36,621 bases of DNA from JBAPRR01 sp049281195 (GTDB lineage Bacteria > Actinomycetota > Acidimicrobiia > Acidimicrobiales > CAVXTF01). Each line of letters opens with the position of its first letter. Positions within the stretch are counted from its first letter, which is position 1. The notes under the pieces are model-generated. The model had not been told where the DNA came from. It ran no database searches and saw only the letters and a program-made list of their open reading frames with translations. This document shows positions 6,820-13,699 of the stretch, piece by piece. The stretch is taken from assembly GCA_049281195.1 (NCBI GenBank), contig JBAPRR010000426.1:1-36621 (forward strand), read 5' to 3'. The position numbers and the translations under genes were made by a program.

Positions 6820-8004
6820 ATGTTCCTCGAGGAGACTCCCGAGCAGCTGGCGCTGCGCGCGGAGCTCCGCCAGTACTACGCCGATCTGCTGACCCCCGAG
6901 GTTCGCAAAGGTCTCGCCGACAGCGGCGAAGGCGGCGAGATGTGGCGTGACGTCATCCGTCGGATCGGGTCAGACGGCTGGCTCGGGATCGGATGGCCCA
7001 AAGAGGTTGGGGGTCAGGGGCGCCCGGCGACCGATCAGTTCATCTTCTTCGACGAGACCCGCCGCGCCAGCGCGCCGTTCCCGTTCGTAACGATCAACAC
7101 CGTCGGCCCGACCATGATGGTCTACGGAACCGATGAGCAGAAGCAGAGGTTCCTGCCGGGAATTCTTTCCGGAGATATCAACTTCGCGATCGGCTACACA
7201 GAACCCGAAGCAGGCACCGACCTTGCGTCGCTTCGCACCAGAGCTGTTCGTGACGGTGACGAGTACCTGATAAACGGCAACAAGATCTTCACGTCGGGTT
7301 CTGATCAGGCCGACTACATCTGGCTCGCGGTGCGCACCGACCCGGACGCTCCGAAGCACAAGGGGATCTCGATCATCTGCGTCCCGACTTCGGCGCCGGG
7401 GTTCTCCTACAGCATCATCACCACCGTCGGGGGGCTGACCACATCGGCCACCTACTACTCTGACGTCCGCGTCCCGGTCTCCAACCGTGTCGGTGAGGAG
7501 AACGAAGGCTGGCGGATGATCACGACCCAGCTCAACCACGAGCGCGTCGGGATAGCGGCGTGGAGCGGCTTCGCGCAAGAGATGTGGAACTCAGTGGCGC
7601 GCTGGGCCGCCGATACCGACACCCATGCCGGCGGTTCCGAGAAGATGATCGATCTTCCGTGGGTCAGAACCGAGCTCGCGCGCACCCACGCGGACCTGAG
7701 AGCGATGTATCTCCTCAACTGGCGCATGGCGGTGGGCGTATCCGAAGGGACCCTCGCGCCGGCCGCTTCTTCCGCGGTGAAGGTCTTCGGCACCGAGCGG
7801 GTGATCGAGTGCTATCACCGGCTCCTCGGCATCGTCGGCGCGCTGGGAACGCTCGTCCCCGGTTCGCCGGGTGCGCTGATCGCCGGGAAACTGGAGCAGA
7901 GCGCACGCCAGGCTCAGATCAACACGTTCGGCGGCGGCGTCAACGAGATCCAACGTGAGATCGTTGCCACGGCAGGCCTCGGAATGGTCCGCTCCGCCAG
8001 ATGA
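6820..8004 (+). CDS. chsE2: Acyl-CoA dehydrogenase ChsE2/FadE29-like
   Basis: 394-residue acyl-CoA dehydrogenase. From memory it matches M. tuberculosis FadE29 (ChsE2) throughout: IGSDGWLGIGWPKEVGG, GYTEPEAGTDLASLRT in the flavin-binding beta domain, DADYIWLA-like QADYIWLAVRTDP, and FGGGVNEIQREI near the C-terminus. ChsE2 pairs with ChsE1 as an alpha2beta2 enzyme that desaturates the three-carbon (2'-propanoyl-CoA) steroid side chain. ATG 6820 is chosen over the longer frame to 6733 because GGAGG lies about eight bases upstream and the homologous N-terminus starts here. It is the first gene of a five-gene run, with the P450 divergent behind two KstR-like sites. The partner subunit is encoded two genes downstream instead of adjacent. 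Confidence 0.87.
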   Translation: MFLEETPEQLALRAELRQYYADLLTPEVRKGLADSGEGGEMWRDVIRRIGSDGWLGIGWPKEVGGQGRPATDQFIFFDETRRASAPFPFVTINTVGPTMMVYGTDEQKQRFLPGILSGDINFAIGYTEPEAGTDLASLRTRAVRDGDEYLINGNKIFTSGSDQADYIWLAVRTDPDAPKHKGISIICVPTSAPGFSYSIITTVGGLTTSATYYSDVRVPVSNRVGEENEGWRMITTQLNHERVGIAAWSGFAQEMWNSVARWAADTDTHAGGSEKMIDLPWVRTELARTHADLRAMYLLNWRMAVGVSEGTLAPAASSAVKVFGTERVIECYHRLLGIVGALGTLVPGSPGALIAGKLEQSARQAQINTFGGGVNEIQREIVATAGLGMVRSAR

Positions 8005-8032
8005 AATTCAATTCTGTGATCTGGAACCTTCG

Positions 8033-9028
8033 GTGACCGACCAGTCAGAGTTCGAAGCGCGCCTTCAGGAATTCGCACGCCGCTCCTCGGGCCTTCCGAG
8101 CCTGTCGCATGATCCGGTCAACCAACCGATGATCCGCCACTGGATCGAGGCGGTCGGCGACGAGAACCCGGTCTATGTAGACGAGGAAGCCGCAAAGGAA
8201 GCAGGGTTTCCGGGGGTAATCGCTCCTCCCACCATGCTCCAGGCCTGGATCATGCGGGGGTACAAGGCGAGCTTCTTCCCTCCTGAAGACGTCGATCACA
8301 CCTCCACCGACGAGGTGATGACACTTCTCGACTCGGGCGGTTTCACCTCGGTCGTAGCGACCGATTGCGAGCAGGAGTACATGCGCCCTCTGGTGCTCGG
8401 CGACAGGTTGTCGGTGTCGTCACGCATCGAGTCGATCTCGCCGCTCAAGAAGACCGCCCTCGGCGAGGGCCACTTCCTCACCACCCTTCTCGAGTACACC
8501 GACCAGTCCGACGAGATCGTGGCGACGATGCGCTTCCGCATCTTGAAGTTCCGTCCGTCTACGGCACCCGCTCGAGCGGCCCCTGCGCCGGTAGCCGCCG
8601 AGAAGCCGCCCCGCCCGATGCCTGCGGTCACTCAGGACAGTGCGTTCTTCTTCGAAGGTGCGCGCAATGGCCAGTTGCTGATCCAGAAGTGCGACAACTG
8701 CGGGACTCTGAGGCACCCACCCAGACCGGGGTGTGCGAAGTGTCAATCCCTCGACTGGTCGCCCATCCCTGCGTCCGGGAAGGGCAAGGTCTTCAGCTAC
8801 GTGGTGGTGCACTACCCACAGGTCCCCGCGTTCGACTACCCGCTTCCCGTCGTTCTGGTGGAGCTCGAAGAGGGGACCCGGATCATCTCCAACATTGAAG
8901 ACGCAGAACCCGACGAGATCACGATCGGCATGCCTGTCGAGGTCGGATTCCGCTCTTACCCCGACGACCTGACTCTTCCGGTGTTCCGGCCTGCCGTAGT
9001 GGCGCCGCTGGGTGTGGAGACATCCTGA
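8033..9028 (+). CDS. chsH2: ChsH2-like MaoC/DUF35 fusion, enoyl-CoA hydratase subunit and Ltp2 partner
   Basis: 331 residues in two parts. The N-terminal half (about 1-180) is a MaoC hot-dog domain; its hydratase motif reads GDENPVYVD, with Tyr where the active-site His normally stands, so this half is probably non-catalytic. After a Pro/Ala linker comes DUF35: a rubredoxin-like zinc ribbon (CDNC, ten residues, CAKC) and an OB fold. This is the layout of M. tuberculosis Rv3542c (ChsH2), whose MaoC half pairs with ChsH1 to hydrate the unsaturated three-carbon side chain and whose DUF35 part binds Ltp2. GTG 8033 is preferred; an in-frame ATG at 7955 would overlap chsE2 by 50 bases. Its TGA overlaps the next ATG (TGATG at 9026-9030). 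Confidence 0.87.
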   Translation: MTDQSEFEARLQEFARRSSGLPSLSHDPVNQPMIRHWIEAVGDENPVYVDEEAAKEAGFPGVIAPPTMLQAWIMRGYKASFFPPEDVDHTSTDEVMTLLDSGGFTSVVATDCEQEYMRPLVLGDRLSVSSRIESISPLKKTALGEGHFLTTLLEYTDQSDEIVATMRFRILKFRPSTAPARAAPAPVAAEKPPRPMPAVTQDSAFFFEGARNGQLLIQKCDNCGTLRHPPRPGCAKCQSLDWSPIPASGKGKVFSYVVVHYPQVPAFDYPLPVVLVELEEGTRIISNIEDAEPDEITIGMPVEVGFRSYPDDLTLPVFRPAVVAPLGVETS

Positions 9029-10185
9029 TGGACTTTTCGTTCGACGAGACGCAGCAGGCAGTAAGCGAATCCGCGGCCGCCGTGTTCGGCGGCCTGGTCT
9101 CAGACGAGCGCGTGGCCGAAGTGGAGAAGACCGCGGACCGCTTCGACGAACGCCTATGGGGCGAGCTGGCAAAGGCGAACCTGCTCGGGATCCCGATCCC
9201 GGAAGAAAACGGCGGCGCCGGACTCGACCTCATCTCGACATGTCTCGTCCTCGAGCAGCAGGGCAAGACCGTTGCGCCGATCCCACTGTGGCCCACCTTG
9301 GTTTTGGGCGCTATGCCCATCGCCAAGTGGGGGACCGATGCACAGCGTTCCGAGTTGCTGCCCGGAGTCGCGAGCGGCGACATAAAGCTTTCGGCCGCCC
9401 TCAACGAGGTCGGCGCGTTCCGCACCGCGGTACCTTCGATACTTGCGATACAGGACGGCGATTCCTACGTCCTTTCGGGGACGTCTTACGGCGTTCCCCA
9501 AGGTCACCTCGCGGCCCGGATCATTGTTCCTGCCCGCCTGAACGGCGGGTTGGTCGTCGCCATCGTCGATCCCAGTGGCGAGCGAGCAAGGCTCGAGCGT
9601 GCCGAGACGACCTACCGCCAGATTCATCCCCACCTGCACCTCGATGGGCTCCGTGTAGGCCCCGACCAGATACTCGGTTCTGCCGAAAGCGCCACAGACG
9701 TCGTTTCTTCGATGCTCGATTTGGCCCGTACCGGACTCGCAGCGCTCGCTCTCGGGGTGTCCGAGGAAGCGATCCGGCGTGCTGCCGCGTACATGAACGA
9801 GCGCAACCAATTCGGTCATCCGCTCGCCACGTTCCAAGGCGCGAAGATGCGTGCCGCCGACGCGTGGATCGACACCGAAGCCATGCGCGTCACCCTGTGG
9901 GAGGCGGCGTGGAGAATCGACACCGGACGACCGGCGGCCGATGCGGTGGCGGTCGCCAAGTGGTGGGCTTCTGAAGCGGGCCAGCGCGTCGTCCACGCCA
10001 CACAGCACCTGCACGGCGGCGTGGGAGCCGACATCTCCTACCCGATCCACCGGTTCTTCCTGTGGGGCAAGCAGATCGAGTTGATGCTCGGCACGCCACC
10101 GGCAGAGCTGGATGAGCTCGGGAGCATCCTCGCCCGCGTTCTCACGCCCGCGGCAACGAGCGGCTCCGGAGGTGCGCGGAAGTGA
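9028..10185 (+). CDS. chsE1: Acyl-CoA dehydrogenase ChsE1/FadE28-like
   Basis: 385-residue acyl-CoA dehydrogenase with a divergent middle domain (no canonical YT-EP-GSD flavin motif; the region reads LSAALNEVGAFRTAV). The C-terminal part is typical: RNQFGHPLATFQGAKMRAAD and QHLHGGVGADISYPIHRFF. Short and long FadE chains of this kind pair as the ChsE1-ChsE2 heterotetramer, where each chain supplies part of the active site, so the missing motif here is expected. From memory the sequence resembles FadE28 (Rv3544c), though it is about 45 residues longer. Start and stop overlap both neighbours (TGATG with chsH2, GTGA with chsH1), indicating translational coupling. Confidence 0.85.
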   Translation: MDFSFDETQQAVSESAAAVFGGLVSDERVAEVEKTADRFDERLWGELAKANLLGIPIPEENGGAGLDLISTCLVLEQQGKTVAPIPLWPTLVLGAMPIAKWGTDAQRSELLPGVASGDIKLSAALNEVGAFRTAVPSILAIQDGDSYVLSGTSYGVPQGHLAARIIVPARLNGGLVVAIVDPSGERARLERAETTYRQIHPHLHLDGLRVGPDQILGSAESATDVVSSMLDLARTGLAALALGVSEEAIRRAAAYMNERNQFGHPLATFQGAKMRAADAWIDTEAMRVTLWEAAWRIDTGRPAADAVAVAKWWASEAGQRVVHATQHLHGGVGADISYPIHRFFLWGKQIELMLGTPPAELDELGSILARVLTPAATSGSGGARK

Positions 10186-10649
10186 GTCCCGTACGCGAGA
10201 GGACCCTTTCGATGGAGGAGGTCGCTGTCGGCGACACCCTACCGACGTTGGAGATCCCCCTGACCCGATCGGTGATCGTCGCTACAGCCATTGCCAGTCG
10301 CGACTATCAAGATGTGCATCACGATCCCGGCCTGGCCGTAGACCGTGGCTCCAAGGACATCTTCATGAACATCCTGTCGACGAACGGTTTCGTGGGCCGC
10401 TACGTGACCGACTGGACGGGACCGGGCGCGATCATCGAGTCGGTCGCCATCCGCCTCGGCGCCCCCAACTACCCGCACGACACCATGGTCTTCACGGGAG
10501 AGGTGATAGAGGTGGAGCCGCCCGCCACCCCCGGGTCGCGCGGGAAGGTCACTGTCTCGATTTGCGGAGCGAACTCGCTCGGCAACCACGTGACGGGAAC
10601 GGCACGTGTGTCACTTCCTTCCGGCAACGGCTCCGGGAACGAAGGCTGA
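10182..10649 (+). CDS. chsH1: ChsH1-like MaoC enoyl-CoA hydratase subunit
   Basis: 155-residue single hot-dog MaoC protein. The hydratase motif reads SRDYQDVHHDPGLA and keeps the Asp and His that the ChsH2 homologue has lost, so this subunit should carry the active site of the ChsH1-ChsH2 hydratase acting on the unsaturated three-carbon steroid side chain. The GTG start overlaps the chsE1 stop (GTGA), and the TGA overlaps the ltp2 ATG (TGATG). The C-terminal Gly/Ser/Asn tail is probably disordered. The mycobacterial homologue Rv3541c is slightly shorter. Confidence 0.85.
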   Translation: MSPVRERTLSMEEVAVGDTLPTLEIPLTRSVIVATAIASRDYQDVHHDPGLAVDRGSKDIFMNILSTNGFVGRYVTDWTGPGAIIESVAIRLGAPNYPHDTMVFTGEVIEVEPPATPGSRGKVTVSICGANSLGNHVTGTARVSLPSGNGSGNEG

Positions 10650-11836
10650 TGGCCGGCAAAACTCAGACCTTGGCGGGGACAACCGCCATCGCAGGGATCG
10701 GCGCAACGGAGTTCTCCAAGGAGTCGGGACGCTCTGAGCTACGGCTGGCGGTCGAAGCGGTAAAGGCCGCACTCGTTGATGCCGGCATCAAGCCTTCCGA
10801 GGTCGACGGTCTCGCCACCTTTTCCGCCGACACCAACCCCGAGATCGAGATCGCCCGATCGCTAGGAATGGGTGATCTGACCTTCTTCAGTCGCATCCAC
10901 TACGGCGGCGGGGCCGCGTGCGGCATCGTCCATCAAGCGGCGATGGCCGTCGCGACCGGTGCCGCCGATGTCGTCGTTTGCTACCGGGCTTTCAATGAGC
11001 GTTCCGGAGCACGGTTCGGCGCGGGTGTGCAGGGTCGCGCGGCGATCCCGACCGCGGAGAACGCCAACTTCGCCTGGTACGCCCCTTACGGGCTCCTCAC
11101 CCCGGCCAGCTGGGTCGCGATGTTCGCCCAGCGATACATGCACGCCACCGGAACCACCACAGAGTCCTTCGGACACGTCGCCGTGGCCGACCGAAAGCAC
11201 GCGGCGACCAATCCGGCCGCGTGGTTCTACAAAAAGCCGATAACGCTCGAGGACCACCAGTCGTCGCGGTGGATCGTGGAGCCGCTGCGGCTCCTGGATT
11301 GCTGCCAGGAAACCGACGGCGGTCAGGCGTTGGTCGTGACGAGCCTCGAGCGTGCGCGTGACCTGGCGCAGACGCCGGCAGTCATCAAGGCGGCGGCTCA
11401 AGGCGCGGGCGATCAGCAGGACATGATGACCTCGTACTACCGCGACGACATGACTGGTCTTCCCGAGATGGGCGTCGTGGCGAGGCAATTGTGGGCGCAG
11501 GCGGGCATCGGTCCATCGGATGTGCAGACCGCGATCCTCTACGACCACTTCACGCCATTCGTGCTTTGCCAGCTCGAGGAGCTCGGGTTCTGCGGATTCG
11601 GCGAGGCGAAGGATTTCGTTGCCGACGGAGCGATCGAGCTCGGCGGTCGGTTGCCGATCAACACCCACGGCGGCCAATTGGGTGAGGGCTACCTCCACGG
11701 GACGAACGGGATCGCAGAAGGTGTCCGCCAGGTTCGCGGAACATCTGTCAACCAGGTTCCTGATGTGGATCACGTCATCGTGACGGCAGGTACGGGTGTC
11801 CCGACCAGTGGCCTGATCCTCGGCCAGGATCGCTGA
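10649..11836 (+). CDS. ltp2: Ltp2-like thiolase-fold retro-aldolase
   Basis: 395-residue thiolase-superfamily protein of the SCP-x/lipid-transfer type. It opens with TTAIAGIGATEFSKESGRSE and continues with IHYGGGAACGIVHQAAMAV, LRLLDCCQETDGGQALVVTS and INTHGGQLGEGYLHGTNGI, as in mycobacterial Ltp2 (Rv3540c). Ltp2 binds the ChsH2 DUF35 domain and cleaves the hydrated side chain by retro-aldol reaction, giving the C19 steroid core and propionyl-CoA. A longer open frame reaches back to 10112 but overlaps chsH1 completely; ATG 10649 overlaps the chsH1 stop and matches the family N-terminus. It is the last gene of the five-gene run. Confidence 0.87.
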   Translation: MAGKTQTLAGTTAIAGIGATEFSKESGRSELRLAVEAVKAALVDAGIKPSEVDGLATFSADTNPEIEIARSLGMGDLTFFSRIHYGGGAACGIVHQAAMAVATGAADVVVCYRAFNERSGARFGAGVQGRAAIPTAENANFAWYAPYGLLTPASWVAMFAQRYMHATGTTTESFGHVAVADRKHAATNPAAWFYKKPITLEDHQSSRWIVEPLRLLDCCQETDGGQALVVTSLERARDLAQTPAVIKAAAQGAGDQQDMMTSYYRDDMTGLPEMGVVARQLWAQAGIGPSDVQTAILYDHFTPFVLCQLEELGFCGFGEAKDFVADGAIELGGRLPINTHGGQLGEGYLHGTNGIAEGVRQVRGTSVNQVPDVDHVIVTAGTGVPTSGLILGQDR

Positions 11837-11873
11837 TCCGATCATTCGGCGTACTGCCCCCGTCTACTGGTTA

Positions 11874-11927
11874 ATGCCCAACTACCGATCGATGGCCGAC
11901 TACCGATCGATGGCCGACTACCGATGA
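11874..11927 (+). CDS. Possible 17-residue leader peptide made of an 18-bp repeat
   Basis: An ATG at 11874 opens a frame reading MPNYRSMADYRSMADYR and then TGA. The stop (11925-11927) overlaps the ATG of the methyltransferase gene (11924), giving the ATGA arrangement typical of translational coupling. The DNA is an 18-bp unit repeated about 2.6 times, so the in-frame peptide may be a by-product of the repeat. No Shine-Dalgarno precedes the first ATG, but each full repeat supplies another in-frame ATG. Confidence 0.35.
   Translation: MPNYRSMADYRSMADYR
11880..11926. repeat. 18-bp tandem repeat, about 2.6 copies
   Basis: The unit RACTACCGATCGATGGCC starts at 11880 and 11898, followed by a third partial copy (GACTACCGATG) that contains the start codon of the methyltransferase. 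The first copy differs in one base (A for G at its first position). Being a multiple of three, the repeat cannot shift the upstream mini-ORF frame. Confidence 0.85.
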
Positions 11928-12595
11928 CGCCCGATTGGGAGCGTTGGCACGATCGCTACGACGACCCGGAATCTCTTCTCTCACGTCGTCTCAGAATCGT
12001 CCAGGCACACCTGTTCCGCGCATTGGATGAGGTACCGGCTGGGTCCATAAGGCTGATCAGCATGTGCGCCGGGCAGGCGCATGATGTGCTCGGCGTACTC
12101 CCTCGGCATCCGAGGGGCAACGACGTAAGCGCTCGACTCGTCGAATTGGACGACCGGAACGTCGAACATGTGAAAGCAGGCATTCGGAAGGGACAACTCA
12201 ATCATGTCGAGGTCATCCGTTCAGATGCGGGGATCACCGACTCCTACGAAGGTGCCGTTCCTGCTCAGATAATCCTTGCATGCGGGATCTTCGGCAACGT
12301 GACGGACGCGGCGATCACCCGCACGATCGAGACACTCCCGGAGCTATGCGACAGCGGCGCATTCGTGATCTGGACCAGACATCGCCTTCCACCTGACAAC
12401 ACTCCGATGATCCGCACTCACTTTGCCGACCACGGATTCGGGGAGTGGGCCTTTGATGCCGACCCCGACATCTACCCGATAGCAGTTGGTTTTCACCGAT
12501 TCGAAGGGGAAAGCCGACCGTTCGAACCGGGCCGACGTATGTTCACGTTCGATGATGACGTGATCAACACCCATCTCCGAAACGACCAAAATTAG
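11924..12595 (+). CDS. Class I SAM-dependent methyltransferase-like protein
   Basis: 223 residues. The N-terminus WERWHDRYDDPESLLSRRL leads into a Rossmann-type domain: ISMCAGQAHDVLGVL at the AdoMet-binding loop (motif I), then LVELDDRNVEH with the acidic residue at the end of strand 2, and IILACGIFGNVTD at motif IV. The substrate cannot be told. The gene follows ltp2 by 87 bases on the same strand but seems outside the catabolic unit, with a repeat array in between. The ATG at 11924 lies inside the last repeat and has no separate ribosome-binding site, so initiation may depend on the upstream mini-ORF. Confidence 0.72.
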   Translation: MTPDWERWHDRYDDPESLLSRRLRIVQAHLFRALDEVPAGSIRLISMCAGQAHDVLGVLPRHPRGNDVSARLVELDDRNVEHVKAGIRKGQLNHVEVIRSDAGITDSYEGAVPAQIILACGIFGNVTDAAITRTIETLPELCDSGAFVIWTRHRLPPDNTPMIRTHFADHGFGEWAFDADPDIYPIAVGFHRFEGESRPFEPGRRMFTFDDDVINTHLRNDQN

Positions 12596-12977
12596 GACGA
12601 TCCTCCACCCGACAGACGGTGAGCCGGTCGACCACGAAACCTTGTTGTCCGATCTAGAACGTGCCGTCAGCATTTGACAACTTGTCGGAGAAACGCCCGG
12701 GAGGATGCTCTAACTCGCCGTTATCGCTCTCGTAACCGGCCAGAAACATGGCTCCCCTAACGTGAGAAGTACCGTAGACACGGTTGGTTGCACAGGCATC
12801 TCATCCCCTGGATGCTTGTGCCTCCGGGGGGGTTTGAACAGAAAACCCGGATACACCAGATATCTCCGGGAGTGCCGGTGGGCGACGAACGCGAGCGAGT
12901 CCTCGATCGCTTCGTCACTCCCCGGCGCGCTCAACGTCAACGTCTCGATCGGGTTTGTGTCTTTCGGGCACGACAAC
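12596..12977. other. Convergent intergenic region with strong secondary structure
   Basis: About 380 bases between the ends of the methyltransferase and TetR genes. Open frames here are not protein-like. The region has a 10-bp hairpin (12791-12820), an alternative stem around GGGTTT and AAACCC (about 12830-12850), and a short palindrome GACAACTTGTC (12676-12686). The minus strand near 12815-12840 contains TTCAAAC and CGGAGGC, reminiscent of a tRNA 3' end, but no cloverleaf can be drawn. Confidence 0.4.
12791..12820. terminator. Ten-base-pair hairpin between convergent genes
   Basis: CACAGGCATC and GATGCTTGTG pair over ten positions (one G-T) around a ten-base loop. It lies between the converging methyltransferase and TetR genes, where a terminator would be useful, but no T-run follows on either strand. 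Termination is a guess from position. Confidence 0.3.
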
Positions 12978-13610
12978 TCAGCCGTGCACTTCTGGCGACG
13001 CGCTGAAGGCACCCAACATCGCCACGATCGAGCTGGTCAAAACGGCTGCCATCTCTTCGTCGCGCTCCGGAGTCCCTTCTTCGATCCACGCCAGGGTTGA
13101 CTCCTCGAGAAGAGAGACCACCGTGCGAGCAGCCCAGTCGCGCAGGACCTCGTCCGGCACGCGCCTGGCGATCAGATCCTTAGCCGCTTGAACCGCGGCG
13201 TCGCGGAACCGTTCCGGGTAGTCGGCAAAGTCAGGCTCGCGCGCCGATTGCCGGACGAGGAGCCTGAAGCCGAAGGGATCGCGTCGAGCCGCCTTTAGGA
13301 ATCCGTCGACACTGCCACGCACCGTCGGCGCCCCGCTGAGGTTTTCCGACACAGCTCCCGCGACACCGCTTACAGCGCGATCGAGCACAGCCCGGTAGAG
13401 GTCCTCTTTGGAGTCGAAGTGCCTGTAGACGATCAAACGGGTGACGCCGGCCAGACCGGCAACCTCCTCCATCGAGGTGGCCTGAAAGCCTCGCTCTGCA
13501 AAGGCTCTGGCTCCGGCGTCGAGGAGGGATTCTCTCCGGCGCTGCCGGTCCAGACGGACCCGTCGGGGAGCTTCCGATCCGTCACCGGAGCCCGCTTGGG
13601 TCGCCTCCAC
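12978..13610 (-). CDS. TetR-family transcriptional regulator
   Basis: 210-residue TetR-type repressor. The N-terminal helix-turn-helix reads FAERGFQATSMEEVAGLAG then VTRLIVYRHFDSKEDLYRAV; the remainder is the variable ligand-binding and dimerisation domain. GTG 13610 is chosen because AAGGAG lies seven bases upstream; the longer frame to 13673 would translate through both operator palindromes. It is divergent from the ferritin-like gene at 13700, and the shared region holds two matching 18-bp palindromes and a near-consensus promoter. It therefore probably represses the neighbour and itself. The inducer is unknown. Its candidate operators differ from the KstR-like sites elsewhere in the window. 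Confidence 0.87.
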   Translation of the reverse strand: MEATQAGSGDGSEAPRRVRLDRQRRRESLLDAGARAFAERGFQATSMEEVAGLAGVTRLIVYRHFDSKEDLYRAVLDRAVSGVAGAVSENLSGAPTVRGSVDGFLKAARRDPFGFRLLVRQSAREPDFADYPERFRDAAVQAAKDLIARRVPDEVLRDWAARTVVSLLEESTLAWIEEGTPERDEEMAAVLTSSIVAMLGAFSASPEVHG

Positions 13611-13621
13611 CACACCGCTCC

Positions 13622-13649
13622 TTGACACATATAAACAGTACTGTATACT
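13622..13649 (+). promoter_or_regulatory. Near-consensus sigma-70-type promoter of the ferritin-like gene
   Basis: TTGACA (13622-13627) and TATACT (13644-13649) are separated by 16 bases and point to the gene at 13700. The first TetR-type palindrome lies between and over these elements, as expected for steric repression. Such consensus promoters are uncommon in GC-rich actinobacteria. Confidence 0.65.
13631..13648. promoter_or_regulatory. TetR operator 1
   Basis: ATAAACAGTACTGTATAC: the half-sites ATAAACAG and CTGTATAC are inverted with six of eight positions matching. It covers the promoter spacer and -10 box. Its start is 22 bases (two helical turns) from that of operator 2. Confidence 0.65.
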
Positions 13650-13652
13650 CAT

Positions 13653-13670
13653 GTAAACAGCTCTGTATAC
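13653..13670. promoter_or_regulatory. TetR operator 2
   Basis: GTAAACAGCTCTGTATAC: the half-sites GTAAACAG and CTGTATAC are inverted with seven of eight positions matching. It overlaps the expected transcription start of the ferritin-like gene and the upstream part of the TetR gene's own promoter region. Confidence 0.65.
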
Positions 13671-13699
13671 CAACGTTTTGCAGGCGAGAGGGAGAGTTC

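Noticed and set aside
5927..6892. 321-residue plus-strand frame opposite the P450 gene and into the divergent promoter
   Set aside because: It is Val/Gly/His/Asp-rich, with no family resemblance, and would cover both KstR-like sites and the start of chsE2.
10112..10648. N-terminal extension of the ltp2 frame
   Set aside because: It overlaps chsE1 and chsH1 in another frame, has low-complexity Arg/Pro-rich translation, and the family N-terminus begins at ATG 10649.
12653..12668. Fifth KstR-like site (CTAGAACGTGCCGT)
   Set aside because: Only the left half fits; the GTT half is missing and no steroid gene starts nearby.
12815..12900. Possible complete tRNA on the minus strand
   Set aside because: Only a T-loop-like TTCAAAC and an acceptor-like CGGAGGC are present; no 5' acceptor partner, D arm or anticodon arm can be paired.
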